Source: Anaerolineales bacterium
Lineage (GTDB): Bacteria; Chloroflexota; Anaerolineae; Anaerolineales; Villigracilaceae
Direction: 5' to 3'
Length of the DNA: 37,114 nt
Assembly: GCA_016927315.1 (NCBI GenBank)
Contig: JAFGMV010000044.1
Span: forward strand, 1 to 37,114
In this document: piece by piece, positions 7,684 through 15,822 of the stretch
Layout: each line of letters opens with the position of its first letter
Position numbering within the stretch: the first letter of the stretch is position 1
Position numbers and translations under genes: made by a program
Notes under the pieces: generated by a model
What the model was told of the DNA's origin: nothing
The model's database searches: none
Seen by the model: only the letters and a program-made list of their open reading frames with translations

Positions 7684-8688
7684 TTATTCCGCCCGCCAGC
7701 AAGCTGCCCAATGGTTTGGCTTGAGCTCCCTGAACTCCGGTTCCTGTTGGGAGCATTGCTCCACAGCAATGGGACAGCGCGGGTGGAAACGGCAGCCGGA
7801 AGGCGGGTTGATCGGACTGGGCACATCCCCTTTAAGGATAGTGCGCTCGCGCCGCAGGTGCGGGTCTGCAATTGGGATAGCAGTGAGTAACGCTTTTGTA
7901 TAAGGGTGCAAAGGGTCAGAGAAAAGTGTCTCCCGGTTGGCCAGTTCTACCATCTTCCCCAGGTACATAACAGCAACACGGTCAGAGATATGTTCAACTA
8001 CACTCAGATTATGCGCGATGAACAAGTACGTTAGGCCAAACTCTTGCTGCAAGTCTTTCAAGATATTCAAAACCTGAGACTGGATAGATACATCCAGGGC
8101 AGAAACGGGTTCATCGCAGATGATGAACCTGGGTTGCAGGGCAAGCGCCCGGGCGATACCAATACGCTGGCGCTGTCCACCCGAGAATTCGTGGGGATAA
8201 CGACGGGCATGGTATGTTTCCAATCCGACTTTGTGTAGGACGTCGACCATCATATCAAAGCGTTCCTGTGGGACGCCAATCTTGTGCAGGGTCAACCCTT
8301 CCATAACTGAGTCGCCAATCGGAACACGCGGGTCCAGCGATGCATAGGGGTCCTGGAAGATGATCTGCATATGACGGCGCATCGCTTTGAGTTCAGCGCC
8401 ATGTAGAGAGAATATATCCTGGTTGTCAAAGAAAACTGATCCAGAGGTGGGTTCGATCAACCGCAGCATGGTACGACCAACAGTGGTCTTTCCACATCCC
8501 GATTCGCCTACCAGACTCAGCGTTTCACCTTCTTTGATATTGAAACTGATATCATCTACTGCCTGCACATTGGCAACCACACGCTGGAATAAACCGGAGC
8601 GTACAGGGAAATACTTGGTAAGGTGCTTGACTCTAACCAGGTCCATCTTTGAGGAGGATGATTTCGCTTTCAATGTTTTTGTTTCCAT
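7684..8688 (-). CDS. dppF: Peptide ABC transporter ATPase, DppF/OppF type
   Basis: A 334-residue cytoplasmic ATPase that pairs with the DppD-type subunit to power peptide uptake. Visible motifs are Walker [10 protein letters not shown], the signature FSGGQRQR, and Walker B with [12 protein letters not shown]. The oligopeptide-transporter C-terminal extension begins at [17 protein letters not shown] and contains four cysteines in the spacing common to this family, where some members are reported to bind an iron-sulfur cluster. It is the last gene of the five-gene operon and starts 3 bases after dppD. The natural substrate could be peptides, nickel or another small solute; sequence alone does not decide. 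Confidence 0.9.
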   Translation of the reverse strand: METKTLKAKSSSSKMDLVRVKHLTKYFPVRSGLFQRVVANVQAVDDISFNIKEGETLSLVGESGCGKTTVGRTMLRLIEPTSGSVFFDNQDIFSLHGAELKAMRRHMQIIFQDPYASLDPRVPIGDSVMEGLTLHKIGVPQERFDMMVDVLHKVGLETYHARRYPHEFSGGQRQRIGIARALALQPRFIICDEPVSALDVSIQSQVLNILKDLQQEFGLTYLFIAHNLSVVEHISDRVAVMYLGKMVELANRETLFSDPLHPYTKALLTAIPIADPHLRRERTILKGDVPSPINPPSGCRFHPRCPIAVEQCSQQEPEFRELKPNHWAACWRAE

Positions 8689-8691
8689 GTC

Positions 8692-9720
8692 TCAACCTCG
8701 GTCCTTGAGGGGCGCTTTGTACTCTTCCGTGTCTTGGTAAAGCCAACATCGTACCTGATGACCGGGTTGGTATTCGATTAATTGAGGTTCGACCTTTGTG
8801 CATAGGTCCAGGCCATATTCCATACGGGCTCTGCAGCGTGGAGCAAACCGGCAGCCTGGGGGCAGGTCAACCAGGTTGGGAACAGAGCCGGGGATCACTT
8901 CCAGGCGCTCTTTGACCTTTCCCAAGACCGGGATCGAGCCAATCAGCCCCTGGGTGTAAGGATGAAAGGTTTTGTCAAACAAAGAGATTACGTCGGTCAT
9001 CTCTACAATCTGCCCAGCATACATCACAGCTACACGTTCAGCCATCTCGGCAACCACGCCTAGATCATGGGTTATCAGGATTACCGCCGCCCCTACCTCT
9101 TTCCGCAGGTCTTGTATTAACTGAATGATTTGAGCCTGGATGGTTACATCCAAGGCCGTAGTGGGTTCGTCAGCAACCAGCAGGTTAGGCCTCAGCGCCA
9201 GGGCCATGGCGATCATGACGCGTTGAGCCATTCCCCCTGACATTTCATGGGGGTAAGACTTAGCCCTTCGCTCGGGAGCCGGGATCCCAACCATACGGAA
9301 CAGTTCTACTGCTTGTTCCCAGGCTTCTTCGTCCTGAAGTTTCTGGTGGATACGGAAAACTTCCGCTACCTGGTCGCCCGCCTGGAAAACGGGGTTAAGG
9401 CTGGTCTGTGGTTGTTGGAAGATCATTGAAATCCGGTCACCGCGAATCTTCATCATCTCTTTTTCAGACAACTCAAGTAAATTTTGCCCTTCAAAAGTGA
9501 TTTCACCAGCAACGATCTTTCCCGGCGCCGAAATCAACTGCATAATTGATAGTGATGTGACACTTTTCCCGCAGCCGGATTCCCCTACCAGGCCGACTAC
9601 TTCACCCGGGAATACTTGCAGGTCAACCCCATCTACAGCTCGAACAACCCCGTCTTCGGTGAAAAAGTGCGTTTTGAGGTGCTTGATTTCCAGTAATGGA
9701 GCAGCGTTATTTTTTGTCAC
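8692..9720 (-). CDS. dppD: Peptide ABC transporter ATPase, DppD/OppD type
   Basis: The second ATPase of the transporter. It has Walker A GESGCGKS, the variant signature MSGGMAQR normal for OppD/DppD, Walker [13 protein letters not shown], and the C-terminal extension with GCRFAPRCR and two later cysteines. A frame open to 9789 would overlap the permease gene by about 50 bases and add a non-homologous leader. I prefer the GTG at 9720, which has a GGAGAG ribosome binding site four bases upstream and lies 17 bases after the permease stop; it gives a 342-residue protein beginning at the usual family start. Translation is probably coupled to the permease gene. Confidence 0.9.
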   Translation of the reverse strand: MTKNNAAPLLEIKHLKTHFFTEDGVVRAVDGVDLQVFPGEVVGLVGESGCGKSVTSLSIMQLISAPGKIVAGEITFEGQNLLELSEKEMMKIRGDRISMIFQQPQTSLNPVFQAGDQVAEVFRIHQKLQDEEAWEQAVELFRMVGIPAPERRAKSYPHEMSGGMAQRVMIAMALALRPNLLVADEPTTALDVTIQAQIIQLIQDLRKEVGAAVILITHDLGVVAEMAERVAVMYAGQIVEMTDVISLFDKTFHPYTQGLIGSIPVLGKVKERLEVIPGSVPNLVDLPPGCRFAPRCRARMEYGLDLCTKVEPQLIEYQPGHQVRCWLYQDTEEYKAPLKDRG

Positions 9721-9736
9721 TACTCTCTCCACTTCG

Positions 9737-10687
9737 TTACTTACTAGTATGAGCCAGACGCGGGTCAAGTGCGTCTCGCAGGCCATCACCGAGCAGATTG
9801 AATGCCAACACTGTGGTCATAATGGCAAATCCCGGATAGAAGACCAGGTGAGGTGCGGTAAAAACCTGGTTACGTTCAGCACTGAGCATCTGTCCCCACT
9901 CAGGTGTGGGCGGCTGCGCACCAAGACCGAGGAATGACAAAGCCGCTGCATCAAGAATGGCAGTAGCGATGCCGAGTGTGCCTTGGACAATCAGTGGCGT
10001 CAGGGCGTTTGGCATAATCCGTTTAAACAAAATGTCAAAGTTATTCCCACCGAGAGCCCGTGTAGCCGACACATAATCCATTTCACGCACCGATAGAACG
10101 CTTGAACGTACTACCCGGGCATAAGCTGGAATCGAGACTATCCCGATTGCAAGCAAGGCATTAATTAACCCCGGTCCCAATACAGTAACAATTGCAATTG
10201 CCAGCAGCAGGGAAGGAAAAGCCAGCAAAACATCCATAACCCTCATGATTGTATTGTCCACCCAACCGCCAAAATAACCGCTTAATGCGCCCAATATGGT
10301 TCCAATGATGATCGCAAAAGATACCGTTGTAAGACCGACCATCAGGCTCAAGCGCGTTCCATACAGGAGACGGCTGAATTGGTCGCGTACATTCCCGTCG
10401 ATACCCATAATGTGTTGAGGCTGATCTTTAGGACATCCCAACAGGTGGATACAGGGAGCCTGACGCATGTCAACATCTTCAATGCCAATCAATACCTGGT
10501 ATGGATCATATGGAGAAATCCACTGAGCTGTAAGGGCGATGAAGACCAGTACGATCAGGATGCCCAACCCCAGCAAGGCGGATTTTCGCTTGAATAACCG
10601 CCGCCAGGTAATTTGCCATAAACTAACAGATTTGAGGGAAAGCCCCTCTTTATCCAGGTTTGCAAGGTTAGCGGTTTTATCAGTCAT
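9737..10687 (-). CDS. dppC: Peptide ABC transporter permease, DppC type
   Basis: A 316-residue inner-membrane permease. The N-terminal helix (about 37-57) is followed by ISPYDPYQ, the hallmark of the OppC_N region, then an extracytoplasmic stretch with two cysteines (HLLGCPKDQ and an earlier APC) before the five-helix permease core. The EAA loop that contacts the ATPases reads ATRALGGNNFDILFKRIMPN, and the end has the family motif LSFLGLGAQPPTPEWGQML. It starts 8 bases after the dppB stop. The two cysteines could form a disulfide outside the membrane. Confidence 0.9.
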   Translation of the reverse strand: MTDKTANLANLDKEGLSLKSVSLWQITWRRLFKRKSALLGLGILIVLVFIALTAQWISPYDPYQVLIGIEDVDMRQAPCIHLLGCPKDQPQHIMGIDGNVRDQFSRLLYGTRLSLMVGLTTVSFAIIIGTILGALSGYFGGWVDNTIMRVMDVLLAFPSLLLAIAIVTVLGPGLINALLAIGIVSIPAYARVVRSSVLSVREMDYVSATRALGGNNFDILFKRIMPNALTPLIVQGTLGIATAILDAAALSFLGLGAQPPTPEWGQMLSAERNQVFTAPHLVFYPGFAIMTTVLAFNLLGDGLRDALDPRLAHTSK

Positions 10688-10695
10688 GGCTATAC

Positions 10696-11775
10696 TTAAT
10701 CCAGTTTAATACGAGGGTCGAGGTATGCGTAGGAGACATCCACGATCAAGTTTAAGATCACGAAGAAAATGGCAATGACGACAGTAAAAGACTGTACGAT
10801 TACATAATCGCGGGCAGTGATAGCATCATAGAGTGTGCGGCCTAACCCTGAAAGGCCAAAGATGGTTTCAGTCAGCACGGCGCCTCCCAATAAACTGCCC
10901 AAGGAGAGGCCAATCACTGTCACCAGGGGCAGCAGTGAGTTTCTGAAAGCATGTTTCAAGATGACCATCCTTTTTGCCAGTCCCTTTGCCCGTGCTGTAC
11001 GGATATAGTCCTGGCCCAGCACTTCCAACATGCTGGACCGAGTCATACGGGCGATCAAGGCCATTGGGATCGTGCTGAGTGCAACAGCGGGCAGGATCAA
11101 GTGCTTGATCGAATCTCCAAGCAGTTTCCAGTTACCACTGAGGATAGCGTTCAGAATATTGAGACGGCTCAAGAAATTAAGGATAGCCACACCCAGACCT
11201 TGTCCATAAACGGATAACCCCCAAACATCATAAAAAGCAGCGGTTGAAATGCCGGGACTAACCCGACCAGATGGGGGCAGCCAAAAAGGAGTATCTTTCA
11301 ATACCAGAGAAAAAATGTAAGCCAACATTAAGCCAAGCCAGAAAACCGGCATCGAAACACCGGCATTGGCCCACATCATTGTTAGCACATCTATCCAAGA
11401 ATTATGTCTGACCGCCGAAATAATTCCAAGGGGAATACCGATGATTAAACTTAACGTCAAGGCTGCAAAGCTCAGTTCGACTGTTGTTGGCAGGCGCTCC
11501 ACCAGAAGACGGGTAACAGGCAAGCTGTATCGAATAGATCTGCCAAAATCACCACGTATGATTTCTTTCAGATAAACCCCAAATTGAACAGGGATGGGCT
11601 TGTCAAGGCCTCTCTCATGGATAAAGCGTTCGCAGACTGCATCGGTAGCTTTTTCTCCAAGTATTGCCCGGCAGGGGTCTCCAGGAATCAGGCGCGCAAG
11701 GGCAAAGGTAACCAGTAAGATCCCGAACAAAACCGGGATAGCCATGAACATTCGTCGCGTTATGTATTGGATCAT
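10696..11775 (-). CDS. dppB: Peptide ABC transporter permease, DppB type
   Basis: A 359-residue membrane permease that pairs with DppC. It begins with the family opening MIQYITRRMFMAIPVLFG and PGDPC after the first helix. The EAA loop is YIRTARAKGLAKRMVILKH, followed by NSLLPLVTVIGL and the terminal LDPRIKL found in nearly all DppB proteins. Between helices 3 and 4 there is a long outward loop (about residues 160-220), slightly longer than in E. coli DppB. The gene follows the binding-protein gene after an 85-base gap holding a strong hairpin, so its expression is probably lower than that of the binding protein. Confidence 0.9.
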   Translation of the reverse strand: MIQYITRRMFMAIPVLFGILLVTFALARLIPGDPCRAILGEKATDAVCERFIHERGLDKPIPVQFGVYLKEIIRGDFGRSIRYSLPVTRLLVERLPTTVELSFAALTLSLIIGIPLGIISAVRHNSWIDVLTMMWANAGVSMPVFWLGLMLAYIFSLVLKDTPFWLPPSGRVSPGISTAAFYDVWGLSVYGQGLGVAILNFLSRLNILNAILSGNWKLLGDSIKHLILPAVALSTIPMALIARMTRSSMLEVLGQDYIRTARAKGLAKRMVILKHAFRNSLLPLVTVIGLSLGSLLGGAVLTETIFGLSGLGRTLYDAITARDYVIVQSFTVVIAIFFVILNLIVDVSYAYLDPRIKLD

Positions 11776-11797
11776 AAGGTTAGACCGCTCCTGTTTT

Positions 11798-11832
11798 AAT
11801 ACGGGATGGCGGGTAATCCGCCATCCCGTATT
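11798..11832 (-). promoter_or_regulatory. Strong intercistronic hairpin after the binding-protein gene
   Basis: A perfect 15-base stem (11798-11812 and 11818-11832) with a 5-base loop lies between the binding-protein stop and the dppB start. No long U-run follows on the minus strand, so it is more likely a barrier to 3' exonucleases or a partial attenuator than a full terminator. Such elements let the binding protein be made in excess over the permease. Confidence 0.7.
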
Positions 11833-11860
11833 ATAAACTTACTTATTGTCAGGTACAGGA

Positions 11861-13534
11861 CTATTCAGCCGGTTTGTTCATCATTCCCCAGAGATAGTCA
11901 TAGTATTCCCACAAATTGGTGTTCCCTTTGTGGTATTCAGAGGACGCATCCAGTCCCATTGTAAAGGACATGACGACATCATCCGCATCAAGGCCCGTTC
12001 CATCATGGAACTTGACACTATCGCGCAGGGTACAGGTCCAAACAGTCAGATCATCATTGGGTTCACAATTGGTCGCCAGAGCGGGTTCAACAGCAGTTCC
12101 ATTGACTTCATAACTGTAGAGGCCTTGCATAACCTGTTCGCAAGCACGCAGGGATTCACCATCAGTTTCATCTGCACAGAACATGCTGATGGGTTCTGCA
12201 TTCTGCATCCAGACAAATACGTCTCGGTCGCCTGGTTTGGAGAAAGCAAAGACTTCGGAGGTCAGCGGGCTGGCCTGCGGGTTCTCAACTTCAGCCCGGT
12301 AAGCTACCGCAGAACCACCGTGAGCAATTGGCAACATCGGGACCAGTTCGCGAATAGCATTGTTTGCTTTTTCATAGATTGGGGCAGCTTCATCATTATC
12401 GGCGATCTGACCACCATCGATGATTGGCTGGTAGATGGATGCGTCAATAGCACCGAACTGCTGGGTGTCCTTGCCAAAGTGGTAATCAAGGAAGTTTGTG
12501 ATATGCGGGTAATCGGCACCCCATCCAAGCAGGTGGAAGCCATTCAATTGACCAGAAGCAGAAGCCTCAATGAAAGCACCAGATTCCATAACGACGATTT
12601 CGGCGTCGATATTCAAGTTATCTTTCAATTGTGCCTGGATATCCTGGGCAACATTGCTGACCTGGGGCAAGTACCCACGGACGACGTCGCGATAGTAAAG
12701 TGATGTTTCGAAACCTTCAGGATAACCGGCTTCGGCCAGCAAAGAACGCGCGGCTTCAGGATCAAATTCGTACCAATCTTCACCAACACAACCGTTCGGG
12801 ATTGCGCAAGGGGTGAAGTGGGAGGCTACTTCCGAGCCCTCAGGATAGAAGGTGTCAACAATACGCTGGCGGTCAATGCCCATTGCAATGGCCTGCCGAA
12901 CCTTTACGTCATCGAAAGGAGCATATGTATTGGTCATGCCAATGTAGAATACGTTCAACGCAGGACGGATGGCAAGCTGCAGGTCTGAATCACCTTCGAT
13001 AGTAGCGAAGTCATCTGGACCCACATTATCAAAACCATCCACTGTGCCAGCCTGAAGTTCAAGCAAACGAGCAGCAGATTCTGTTGACCAGCGGAAAACC
13101 AACGTATCGGCGGCCAGAGGGGCTTCTCCCCAATAATCAGGATTCTTGGTGAAGGTGATGCTTTCACCACGTTTCCATTCCGAAACCATATACGGACCGG
13201 TACCAATCGGTTTTTCCAGACCGGCACTGGTACGGCTCTCTTCACCAGCACTCCATTTGATCCATTCTTTTGGATAAACGGCAAACGGGCTGAAAGCAAC
13301 CTTGGAAAGGAAAGCAGGATCTGACTTGCAAAGCGTGAAAACTACGGTTTTCTCATCGGTCGCTTCAATGGATTTAAAGAAGCCGCCGTAGTCACATCCA
13401 CCTGCATCAAGTGAAAGTCCTTCAAACTTTTCTTCTTTATATTCACGACCCGCTGCACCACCACCAGCACAGGCCGACAGGGCCATACTGGAAATAATGA
13501 CCAGCGACAGTATTACTAAAATTTGGCGTTTCAT
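11861..13534 (-). CDS. Family-5 peptide-binding lipoprotein, apparently circularly permuted
   Basis: A 557-residue extracytoplasmic solute-binding lipoprotein (lipobox SMALSAC, Cys22; good AGGAGA ribosome binding site). By content it is a DppA/OppA-type SBP_bac_5 protein and by position the first gene of the transporter operon. Its segment order is unusual. Directly after the signal peptide comes GGFFKSIEATDEKTVVFTL (about 50-68), which normally lies about 120 residues into the mature protein. The usual C-terminal segment ends near residue 434 and runs through PGDRD into VFVWMQNAEPISMF (439 on), ESLRACEQVMQGLY, and TLRDSVKFHDG with DADDVVMSF, which are the usual N-terminal blocks. The protein ends at YDYLWGMMNKPAE, the segment that normally precedes the KSIEA block. 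Frame and length are intact, so this is not a fragment. Ligand is unknown. Confidence 0.88.
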   Translation of the reverse strand: MKRQILVILSLVIISSMALSACAGGGAAGREYKEEKFEGLSLDAGGCDYGGFFKSIEATDEKTVVFTLCKSDPAFLSKVAFSPFAVYPKEWIKWSAGEESRTSAGLEKPIGTGPYMVSEWKRGESITFTKNPDYWGEAPLAADTLVFRWSTESAARLLELQAGTVDGFDNVGPDDFATIEGDSDLQLAIRPALNVFYIGMTNTYAPFDDVKVRQAIAMGIDRQRIVDTFYPEGSEVASHFTPCAIPNGCVGEDWYEFDPEAARSLLAEAGYPEGFETSLYYRDVVRGYLPQVSNVAQDIQAQLKDNLNIDAEIVVMESGAFIEASASGQLNGFHLLGWGADYPHITNFLDYHFGKDTQQFGAIDASIYQPIIDGGQIADNDEAAPIYEKANNAIRELVPMLPIAHGGSAVAYRAEVENPQASPLTSEVFAFSKPGDRDVFVWMQNAEPISMFCADETDGESLRACEQVMQGLYSYEVNGTAVEPALATNCEPNDDLTVWTCTLRDSVKFHDGTGLDADDVVMSFTMGLDASSEYHKGNTNLWEYYDYLWGMMNKPAE

Positions 13535-13659
13535 ACAATTCTTCTCCTGGAACTAGTTATAGTAATTGAATGTTCAAAGGTTGACATAAGAAAGCTTGTA
13601 TTTCGATATAACCTCCTGTCCAAAATTTTTAACACGATGGGGATCTTTTTGATATTCCC

Positions 13660-13665
13660 ATTATA
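13660..13665 (-). promoter_or_regulatory. Candidate -10 box of the transporter operon
   Basis: A perfect TATAAT on the minus strand lies about 125 bases upstream of the binding-protein start. I see no good -35 at 16-18 bases (TTGTCT occurs at about 20), so an activator may be needed. The leader of about 120 nucleotides has a strong AGGAGG about 75 bases before the start codon that is not followed by a usual start codon. Confidence 0.45.
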
Positions 13666-13845
13666 CAGCAAAACTAAAACATGCCAGACAATTTACAAAC
13701 AGGGTTTGTCTCGAAGATTCTCCACCGAAGGATGGAATATCTGTATTCATTATAGGAATTGAAAAACGTTTTTATGCCACTCTATGGGATTAACTTTACC
13801 CCATCCCTGGTAGGGGAATGGAATAACGATAGAGAGGGAGATAAT

Positions 13846-14955
13846 TTAGACCAGAAACGGTCTTCCAGGTCCTTCCAGATGGACCTGCCCCGGTTCACCT
13901 GGCCAAATACCGGAGATACCTGTGCCGCAATTGGGACAGGTACCATTTTCCCCCAGTTGATAACTATGGATGATATACCCGGTGCGCTGTACTAGGCTGC
14001 GGTTACAGTTCGGGCAGAAAGTGTCTTCGTATTCACCGGTTCGGCCAGGTAAATTCCCGGCATAGACATAACGCAGTCCGGCCTCACGTCCAATCTCTGC
14101 AGCGCGCAGCAGCGTAGCTGGCGACGTATTATCCGGGTCGGTCATCTTGTAACTTTTATGAAAAGCAGTCACATGCCAGGGGATATCGGGGGAGATGCCG
14201 GTCAGGAAACGGGCGGTTTCCCAAAGTTCTTCATTGCTGTCGTTGAAACCGGGTACAACCAGGGTTACCACTTCTACCAGCAAACCAGCATCGTGAGTAA
14301 GCCGAATACCATCCAGGATATTTTGCAATACTCCCCCTAGTTTGCGATAGTTCTTATCCTGCATGGATTTCAGGTCAATCTTATAAGCATCCAGGTATGG
14401 GGTCAGGTAAGCCAGTACTTCAGGAGTGAGGTTGCCATTCGAAACATAGGCACATTTCATCCCGGCTTCCTTTGCCAGCCTGAAAATTGCCAGGGCCCAC
14501 TCACTGGTGATCAAGGGTTCGTTATAAGATGAGACCATTGCAGAAGCATTCGCCTGCCTGGCAGCCTCGATCACCTGTTCCGGGGTAATTTCTCGAATGT
14601 ATCGAATAGAAATATCTGAGGCCGGGTCACGCATGGCCTGGGAGCTTAACCAATTCTGGCAATAGTTGCAGTGGAAGTCGCAGCCTAACATACCAAATGT
14701 CAGTGCGGTCGAGCCGGGCAGCAGGTGGAAGAAAGGTTTTTTTTCGATCGGGTCTGCCTGCAGCGCAGCAACATAGCCCCAGGGCACTCGAATCTGTCCA
14801 TCCCGGTTGAAGCGCACCTGGCAGATCCCACGCCGCCCTTCCTTGATCAGGCAGCGATGACCACAGGCGCAGCAGCGCAGCGCTTTATCGGGCAGGCTTT
14901 CATATAATTCACCCGCCCGGGTCAGTTGATCGAGTATATGTGCCAGTCTGCTCAT
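13846..14955 (-). CDS. amrS: AmrS-type radical SAM enzyme (AmmeMemoRadiSam system)
   Basis: A 369-residue radical SAM protein. The cluster motif is Cys92-x3-Cys96-x2-Cys99 in GCDFHCNYCQNW, preceded by the family's N-terminal cysteine-rich segment (CCACGHRC and GIC, residues 28-45). The sequence GYVAALQADPIEKKPFFHLLPG is typical of AmrS, as are SYNEPLITSEW and VTAFHKSYKM. The C-terminal part adds a CPNC...CPNCG zinc-ribbon-like pair (about 317-345) present in many but not all homologues. The family often occurs with AmmeMemoRadiSam proteins A and B, but neither gene is in this window and the reaction is not established. It is divergent from mobA with 29 bases between starts, suggesting shared promoter space. 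The pflA-like activase annotation sometimes given to it is less likely. Confidence 0.88.
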   Translation of the reverse strand: MSRLAHILDQLTRAGELYESLPDKALRCCACGHRCLIKEGRRGICQVRFNRDGQIRVPWGYVAALQADPIEKKPFFHLLPGSTALTFGMLGCDFHCNYCQNWLSSQAMRDPASDISIRYIREITPEQVIEAARQANASAMVSSYNEPLITSEWALAIFRLAKEAGMKCAYVSNGNLTPEVLAYLTPYLDAYKIDLKSMQDKNYRKLGGVLQNILDGIRLTHDAGLLVEVVTLVVPGFNDSNEELWETARFLTGISPDIPWHVTAFHKSYKMTDPDNTSPATLLRAAEIGREAGLRYVYAGNLPGRTGEYEDTFCPNCNRSLVQRTGYIIHSYQLGENGTCPNCGTGISGIWPGEPGQVHLEGPGRPFLV

Positions 14956-14984
14956 AATAGCCTACCACCTTTATAATACACCTT

Positions 14985-15581
14985 ATGCTAAGTGTTGTCA
15001 TCCAGGCTGGCGGAAACTCGAAACGAATGGGGCAGGATAAAGCCCTGCTTCCTTTCCTCGGCGAACCCTTGATCCACCGTGTTATGAAACGACTGGAACC
15101 AGTTGCCGATGAAATTCTGGTGACAACCAACCAACCAGAAATGTACCGGTTCCTGGATGTCCCGCTTTTTTCAGACATCCGCCCCAATTGTGGCGCCCTC
15201 GGAGGGCTTTTCACAGCACTTTCTTCAGCAATGTATCTTCTGGTGGGTGTCATTGCCTGTGATATGCCTTTTGCCAGTGCGACGATCATTGAACATGCCT
15301 GTAATTTACTTGGCAGCCCGGAGTTCGATGTGGTCCTTCCTTCGACCATACAGGGTCTGGAGCCGCTGCATGCTGTCTATCGGAAAAAGACCTGCCTGCC
15401 CGAAATAGAACTGGCCCTGGAGGCTGGTGAGCGAAAAGTGATTTCATGGATTGACAGGGTACAGGTGCGCCTGCTTTCGACCGAAGAAATAACAGAACTG
15501 GATCCTTCAGGGACAGCCTTCTGGAATCTAAACACTCCTGATGATTTCACTCGAGCAGAAAGCTTCGCACGGATATCCTGA
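14985..15581 (+). CDS. mobA: Molybdenum cofactor guanylyltransferase
   Basis: A 198-residue nucleotidyltransferase that would join GMP to molybdopterin to give the bis-MGD form of the cofactor used by DMSO-reductase-family enzymes. The N-terminal GTP-binding loop is IQAGGNSKRMGQDKALLPF, close to the MobA consensus LAGGxSxRMGxDK. IACDMPF is the metal-binding Asp motif, and PLHAVYRK is the usual downstream block. Length fits MobA. No molybdoenzyme or other moa/moe gene lies nearby. Related MocA/CTP-type transferases share the fold, but the loop and size favour MobA. Confidence 0.87.
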   Translation: MLSVVIQAGGNSKRMGQDKALLPFLGEPLIHRVMKRLEPVADEILVTTNQPEMYRFLDVPLFSDIRPNCGALGGLFTALSSAMYLLVGVIACDMPFASATIIEHACNLLGSPEFDVVLPSTIQGLEPLHAVYRKKTCLPEIELALEAGERKVISWIDRVQVRLLSTEEITELDPSGTAFWNLNTPDDFTRAESFARIS

Positions 15582-15645
15582 CTCGCTGCTAACAAAAGTA
15601 GCTTAACAACCAATGTCCGGGAAATAACCAACACCTGGGGGAAAC

Positions 15646-15703
15646 TTGTCTGGACTTGATATATAATAAAAATAATCTTCCTGCATTGTAAAAGCATTGC
15701 AGG
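15646..15703 (+). promoter_or_regulatory. Candidate promoter and leader hairpin of the usp-glucan synthase operon
   Basis: TATAAT at 15662-15667 is the best -10 upstream of the usp gene, but no consensus -35 lies at the right distance (TTGTCT at 15646-15651 is too close). About 12 bases further on, CCTGCA and TGCAGG (15680-15685 and 15698-15703) can pair as a small hairpin. The leader to the ATG at 15823 would be about 150 nucleotides. It matches no riboswitch I recognise. Confidence 0.35.
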
Positions 15704-15822
15704 GACGATCAACGTACTCCATATCTCATACCAGCAAGTATAAAGTTCAATATAACCGATGTGGAAAAGTTCCAGAGGGTGAGGCTTGTATTGCTAGTTC
15801 ACTTGCACGATCAGGAGCATGT

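Noticed and set aside
9721..9789. Longer N-terminus for the DppD-type ATPase
   Set aside because: It would overlap the permease gene by about 50 bases and adds non-homologous residues; the GTG at 9720 has a good ribosome binding site.
11861..13534. Binding-protein gene as a pseudogene or two fused gene pieces
   Set aside because: The frame is continuous, with a proper signal peptide, good ribosome binding site and intact operon; both rotated parts together make one full family-5 length with no duplicated part. Permutation explains it better.
13523..13762. Plus-strand frame opposite the transporter promoter
   Set aside because: It begins inside the binding-protein gene and covers its leader and promoter; no domain or ribosome binding site.
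15670..15822. c-di-GMP or other known riboswitch in the usp-glucan synthase leader
   Set aside because: I could not find the conserved cores of the GEMM, TPP, SAM or cobalamin classes; only one small hairpin is clear.
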